Of a DNA stretch of 9,607 bases, positions 6,332 through 9,607 are shown one piece after another; positions within the stretch are counted from its first letter, which is position 1, and each line of letters starts with the position of its first letter. The notes beneath the pieces are model-generated. The model had not been told where the DNA came from. It worked only from the letters and a program-made list of their open reading frames with translations, and made no database searches. Made by a program: the position numbers and the translations under genes. This DNA is from an uncultured Taibaiella sp. (GTDB lineage Bacteria > Bacteroidota > Bacteroidia > Chitinophagales > Chitinophagaceae). The DNA lies in contig CAMPJV010000080.1 in NCBI GenBank assembly GCA_946886975.1, positions 1-9,607 on the forward strand, written 5' to 3'.

Positions 6332-8137
6332 ATGAAGAAACTCTCAAGGCTTTTCGGCTACCTGGCATACTACAAAGGCCAGATAGGGCTCTATTTCATC
6401 AGTAGTCTGCTCGCCATTCTGTTTGGGCTATTCTCGTTCAGTATGCTGGCCCCGGTGCTTCAGATCCTTTTCAGGGAGAATCCGGAGAAGAAGGTGGAGA
6501 AGGCAACTGATATTCTCTCTGTTATATCGAACGAGGTTCAAACCCTGGTGAATAGAGAGGGTCCGATGCAGGCACTGACCTATGTATGCATAGCCGTCGT
6601 CGTGCTCACTGTGCTGAAGAATCTTTTCCTTTATATAGCGCTATATATACTCAACCCTATTCGCAATGCGGTATTGAGACGGCTGAGGGATGATCTGTTC
6701 ACAAAGACGCTCTCCCTGCCGATCGGATTCTTTACAGAAGAAAGAAAAGGTGATCTTATTTCCAGGATGACCAATGATATCAACGAGGTGGAGCTTTCAA
6801 TAATGGCAACATTGGAAGTTTTTATCCGTGAGCCGATCGCTATCATATTCACTATTGGCTTCCTGGTAATGATCAGCCCGGGACTTACTTTGGTCTTGCT
6901 AGTCTTCCTGCCGATATCGGGACTGATAATAGGCAGAATAGGAAAGTCCCTGCGTAAATCGTCGAATATTGCACAGGAGCAGTTAGGGGGCATGCTGGGA
7001 GTGATAGATGAAACTATTGCAGGGATGAGGGTGGTGAAAGCATTTAACGCAGAGAAGCACCAGCACCTTCGGTTTATGCAGATCAATAACCTCATATTCA
7101 GAACAAGGAATACGATCGCTGCCAAAAGAGAGCTAGGTTCCCCGCTTTCTGAAACCATGGGCGTTATGGTGGTAAGTGCGATCCTGTGGTATGGCGGACA
7201 GCTCGTGTTCTCGTCACAGACGAGCCTGACAGCATCTGATTTTCTAACTTATATAGTGCTGTTTACCCAGCTTATTAATCCCTTCAAGAATCTATCTGCT
7301 TCATTCTTCAATATCCAGAAAGGCGGGGCTGCACTGGATAGAATCGAGCAACTGCTAAGTGTGGAGAACACAATTAAAGAACTGCCGGATGCAAAGCCTG
7401 TTAAGCAGTTCGAGCATGCCCTGGAGTTGAAGAATGTTCACTTCAGCTATGGACAGAAGAAGATATTGGATGGCGTAAACCTTAAGATTGAAAAGGGAAA
7501 GACTATTGCTCTTGTAGGATCGAGCGGTGCGGGGAAATCGACGCTTGCTGATCTCATCCCGAGGTTTCATGACGTTTCTGAAGGTGAGATTACGATAGAT
7601 GGAATTAACCTGAAGGAATGCAAGCTGGATGATCTGCGCAGGCTGATGGGAGTCGTTGGTCAGGACCCTATCCTTTTTAATGATACCATCTACAGCAACA
7701 TAACCCTTGGTACAGGCGGTGCGACTCAAGCCGACGTAGAGGAAGCCGCACGGGTGGCGCATGCGCACAATTTTATTTTAAACAAAGGTGAAGGTTACCA
7801 GACCTACGTTGGGGACCGGGGAAGCAGGCTATCTGGAGGAGAGAGACAGCGGGTGACTATAGCCAGGGCGGTCCTGAAGAACCCGCCGATCCTCATACTA
7901 GATGAAGCGACATCTTCCCTGGATAGTGAGAGCGAAAGGATAGTTCAGGACGCGATCAATTCCCTGATGAAGAACAGGACCTGTATCGTCATTGCACACA
8001 GGCTCTCTACCGTGCAGCACGCAGATGAGATAATAGTGCTTGAGAAAGGACGCGTCATAGAAAGAGGTACGCATACGGAACTGATGAATGGCGGAGGCGC
8101 TTACCGGAAGCTGGTGGACATGCAGCAGGTGAAATAG
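6332..8137 (+). CDS. MsbA-like ABC exporter, half-transporter with fused membrane and ATPase domains
   Basis: This 601-residue protein carries an N-terminal type 1 exporter membrane domain (six helices between about 18 and 320) and a C-terminal ATPase. ATPase motifs in order: Walker A GSSGAGKST (396-404), Q-loop Gln444 in VVGQDP, signature LSGGE (500-504), Walker B ILILDE (520-525) and switch His556 in IAHRLS. It should work as a homodimer in the inner membrane, exporting a lipid, glycolipid or other hydrophobic substrate. The membrane domain resembles that of the lipid A flippase MsbA, but many paralogs share it and I do not assign msbA. The ATG starts 6 bases after the cysS stop, so the two are co-transcribed. 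All catalytic motifs are intact. Confidence 0.95.
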   Translation: MKKLSRLFGYLAYYKGQIGLYFISSLLAILFGLFSFSMLAPVLQILFRENPEKKVEKATDILSVISNEVQTLVNREGPMQALTYVCIAVVVLTVLKNLFLYIALYILNPIRNAVLRRLRDDLFTKTLSLPIGFFTEERKGDLISRMTNDINEVELSIMATLEVFIREPIAIIFTIGFLVMISPGLTLVLLVFLPISGLIIGRIGKSLRKSSNIAQEQLGGMLGVIDETIAGMRVVKAFNAEKHQHLRFMQINNLIFRTRNTIAAKRELGSPLSETMGVMVVSAILWYGGQLVFSSQTSLTASDFLTYIVLFTQLINPFKNLSASFFNIQKGGAALDRIEQLLSVENTIKELPDAKPVKQFEHALELKNVHFSYGQKKILDGVNLKIEKGKTIALVGSSGAGKSTLADLIPRFHDVSEGEITIDGINLKECKLDDLRRLMGVVGQDPILFNDTIYSNITLGTGGATQADVEEAARVAHAHNFILNKGEGYQTYVGDRGSRLSGGERQRVTIARAVLKNPPILILDEATSSLDSESERIVQDAINSLMKNRTCIVIAHRLSTVQHADEIIVLEKGRVIERGTHTELMNGGGAYRKLVDMQQVK

Positions 8138-8227
8138 CATTTACTACTGCTGCTTTACGAAAAACTTATTGATTTGCGAAGTTTCTTATGCGCCTGTCAG
8201 ATGGTGCGGGCTTCTTATATTTGCGGT
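8138..8227 (+). other. Gap between ABC exporter and galE
   Basis: This 90-bp spacer is much larger than those within the preceding block (2-26 bp). It contains no strong hairpin after the exporter stop, so read-through into galE is possible. The galE frame is open through it back to a TTG at 8174, but the encoded residues precede the nucleotide-binding motif and look non-coding. Confidence 0.5.
8216..8223 (+). promoter_or_regulatory. TAnnTTTG element immediately before galE
   Basis: TATATTTG matches the Bacteroidota -7 element exactly but ends only 4 bases before the galE ATG at 8228. No TTG is found 17-23 bp upstream; CTG at 8194-8196 (19-bp spacing) is the nearest approximation. If used, transcription would begin at or next to the ATG and give a leaderless mRNA. 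It may be chance. Confidence 0.3.
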
Positions 8228-9268
8228 ATGAAGAAGATACTGGTGACGGGCGGATGTGGCTATATAGGCGGACATACGATCGTTGACCTCATTGATAATG
8301 GTTTTGATGTGATCTCTATTGATGATCTTTCGATGGGGTCATTGCGGATGCTACACGGAGTGGAGAAGGTGGTGCGGAAGACAGTGAAGAACTATAAGGT
8401 AAACCTTTGCGACCTGGAGGATACGGAAGCGATCTTTATTGAGAATCCTGATATTGTTGGGATCGTGCATTTTGCTGCTTTTAAGTCGGTTGGAGAGTCG
8501 GTGAATGAGCCTCTGAAGTATTACCGGAATAACATTGACTCTCTGGTGAACGTATTGCATTGCGCGAAAGCGTACGGCATTAAGCACTTCGTTTTTTCCT
8601 CATCCTGTTCGGTGTACGGAAATGCTGAGACGCTGCCAGTAGAGGAGTCTGCTCCTCTGGCAGAACCGGAGTCGCCCTATGCACGGACTAAGCAGATAGG
8701 AGAGGCCATCTGCAGGGATGTGACCAAGGTGTGCAAGGACATAAATGTAATGTTGCTGCGCTACTTTAATCCGGTGGGGGCACATCCATCCGCAAAGATC
8801 GGAGAGCTGCAGGAGAAGCCGGAAAACCTGGTGCCTGTAATTACTCAGACAGCAATTGGGAAGCGTAAGGATATGACGGTGAATGGCTGTGACTACCCTA
8901 CAAGGGACGGGTCTTGCGTAAGGGATTACATCCACGTGATGGATATAGCCAACGCCCATACACGGGCTATTAAGTATATGATAGAGGGCAGGAATACAGA
9001 GCGGTGCGAAGTGTTTAACCTGGGCACCGGTAATGGCGTAACCGTTCTGGAGCTGATCAAAGCATTTGAAAAGGTTGCAGGACAGAAGCTAAACTACAGG
9101 GTAGGCGGAAGAAGAGAGGGTGACGTAGTGGAGGTGTACGCCAACAAGAATAAGGCTAAGCAATTATTAGGCTGGGACACGAAGTATACACTGGACGATA
9201 TGATGGAGACGGCCTGGAAGTGGGAGCAGGAGCTGAAGAGAGAAGCCGAAAGAATACAACTGAATTAA
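8228..9268 (+). CDS. galE: UDP-glucose 4-epimerase
   Basis: This 346-residue cytoplasmic enzyme of the extended short-chain dehydrogenase family interconverts UDP-glucose and UDP-galactose with bound NAD, supplying sugars for envelope polysaccharides and galactose use. The NAD-binding GGCGYIGG is at 8-15, the active-site serine region FSSSCSVYG at 123-131 (Ser126), and the catalytic YxxxK pair is Tyr151 and Lys155 in PYARTK. The RREGD segment (295-299) and LGW near the end are typical of GalE. The position of E. coli Tyr299, which limits substrates to those without an N-acetyl group, is Val303 here. I chose the ATG at 8228 because the nucleotide-binding strand starts at once (MKKILVTGG). An open extension to a TTG at 8174 is not credible. 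A strong terminator follows 4 bases after the stop codon. Confidence 0.95.
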   Translation: MKKILVTGGCGYIGGHTIVDLIDNGFDVISIDDLSMGSLRMLHGVEKVVRKTVKNYKVNLCDLEDTEAIFIENPDIVGIVHFAAFKSVGESVNEPLKYYRNNIDSLVNVLHCAKAYGIKHFVFSSSCSVYGNAETLPVEESAPLAEPESPYARTKQIGEAICRDVTKVCKDINVMLLRYFNPVGAHPSAKIGELQEKPENLVPVITQTAIGKRKDMTVNGCDYPTRDGSCVRDYIHVMDIANAHTRAIKYMIEGRNTERCEVFNLGTGNGVTVLELIKAFEKVAGQKLNYRVGGRREGDVVEVYANKNKAKQLLGWDTKYTLDDMMETAWKWEQELKREAERIQLN

Positions 9269-9271
9269 ACT

Positions 9272-9297
9272 GAAAGCCCCGCACCTGCGGGGCTTTC
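9272..9297. terminator. Bidirectional intrinsic terminator between galE and the M16 peptidase
   Basis: GAAAGCCCCGC (9272-9282) pairs perfectly with GCGGGGCTTTC (9287-9297), an 11-bp GC-rich stem closed by the 4-base loop ACCT. The A-run on one arm and T-run on the other let it act in both directions. It lies 3 bases after galE and 5 bases from the stop of the - strand peptidase gene, so it serves two convergent genes. Confidence 0.9.
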
Positions 9298-9302
9298 TCG
9301 TA

Positions 9303-9607
9303 CTATGATAAATTCTTCCTGTATAATAGTGTGCTGGAATTATTAGACCTCAATATGCTCTTTGCAGTTTCCTGCAGATAGGATGAGGTGACGGCGTTAT
9401 ACTTACTGAGCTCAGTATTTATGAGATTCGCATCTCCAAGGAGTTCGTAGAAGGCCAGATTGTTTGCGCGCGATAGGATATTCATGTCCTCGAACTCTAT
9501 CATTGCCTCTATCTTGTTCTTTGCCTTTTCAAGCTCTTCCGTGGTAATGCCTTCCTCGGTCAGCTTCAGCATTTCTTTTTCTATGGCTTCGTTCGCTTCG
9601 TCAATAG
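9303..9607 (-). CDS. M16 family peptidase (insulinase/pitrilysin-like), C-terminal part, cut by the window edge
   Basis: Only the last 100 residues are in the window; the frame is open through the right edge, and the 5' end lies beyond it. The stop is TAG at 9305-9303. The visible part matches the end of Bacteroidota M16 zinc peptidases: a helical segment with GITTEELEKAKNK, then NLAFYELLGDANLINTE, YNAVTSSYLQETAKSIL and a final beta strand STLLYRK. These belong to the C-terminal non-catalytic half, which closes over the active chamber. The zinc-binding HxxEH lies outside the window, so whether this copy is catalytic or an inactive partner cannot be said. The Met at 9572-9570 is internal, not a start. 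It converges on galE and shares its terminator. Confidence 0.8.
   Translation of the reverse strand, partial: IDEANEAIEKEMLKLTEEGITTEELEKAKNKIEAMIEFEDMNILSRANNLAFYELLGDANLINTELSKYNAVTSSYLQETAKSILRSNNSSTLLYRKNLS

Noticed and set aside
6631..7158. 175-codon - strand frame inside the ABC exporter
   Set aside because: It is antisense to the membrane domain; its Ser- and Ile-rich composition is what an antisense frame of a membrane protein gives.
8174..8227. N-terminal extension of galE to a TTG or the ATG at 8201
   Set aside because: GalE enzymes begin almost directly with the first strand of the NAD-binding fold, which starts at the ATG at 8228.
1..9607. CRISPR array, tRNA or rRNA gene, transposon or phage module
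   Set aside because: No regularly spaced repeats, RNA cloverleaf, terminal inverted repeats with a transposase, or phage-like genes were seen.

Overview
The window looks like a chromosomal segment of a Bacteroidota bacterium, probably in or near the Chitinophagales. Four things point there: a rhomboid protein with the C-terminal helical tail typical of that phylum, a rhomboid / rhomboid / endonuclease-exonuclease-phosphatase order that I recall from Bacteroidota (often next to mutL, which is not seen here), little or no Shine-Dalgarno sequence before the starts, and several matches to the Bacteroidota promoter element TAnnTTTG. The genus is not determined.

Layout. Positions 1-207 hold no gene I can defend, but contain an 11-bp inverted repeat. 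A first rhomboid protease (208-966, +) meets a SAM-dependent methyltransferase (1569-973, -) tail to tail with 6 bp between them. A 339-bp divergent intergenic region (1570-1908) contains a good promoter candidate. From it runs a tight + strand block: a second rhomboid protease (1909-2751), a third rhomboid that appears catalytically dead (2754-3656), a membrane-anchored EEP-family hydrolase (3669-4805), cysteinyl-tRNA synthetase cysS (4832-6325) and an MsbA-like ABC exporter (6332-8137). After a 90-bp gap comes UDP-glucose 4-epimerase galE (8228-9268), closed by a perfect hairpin terminator that also serves the end of an M16-family peptidase on the - strand, cut by the right edge.

How the genes relate. 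The two active rhomboids and the inactive one form a membrane proteolysis group, with a phosphodiesterase/nuclease-fold enzyme predicted to face the periplasm. cysS is a housekeeping gene and seems to have its own promoter candidate inside the block. The ABC exporter and GalE would fit envelope lipid or polysaccharide supply, but that link rests only on proximity. I see no CRISPR array, RNA gene, insertion sequence or phage gene. The most interesting item is the translationally close pair of one intact rhomboid protease and one rhomboid that has lost its Ser, its His and the oxyanion His.
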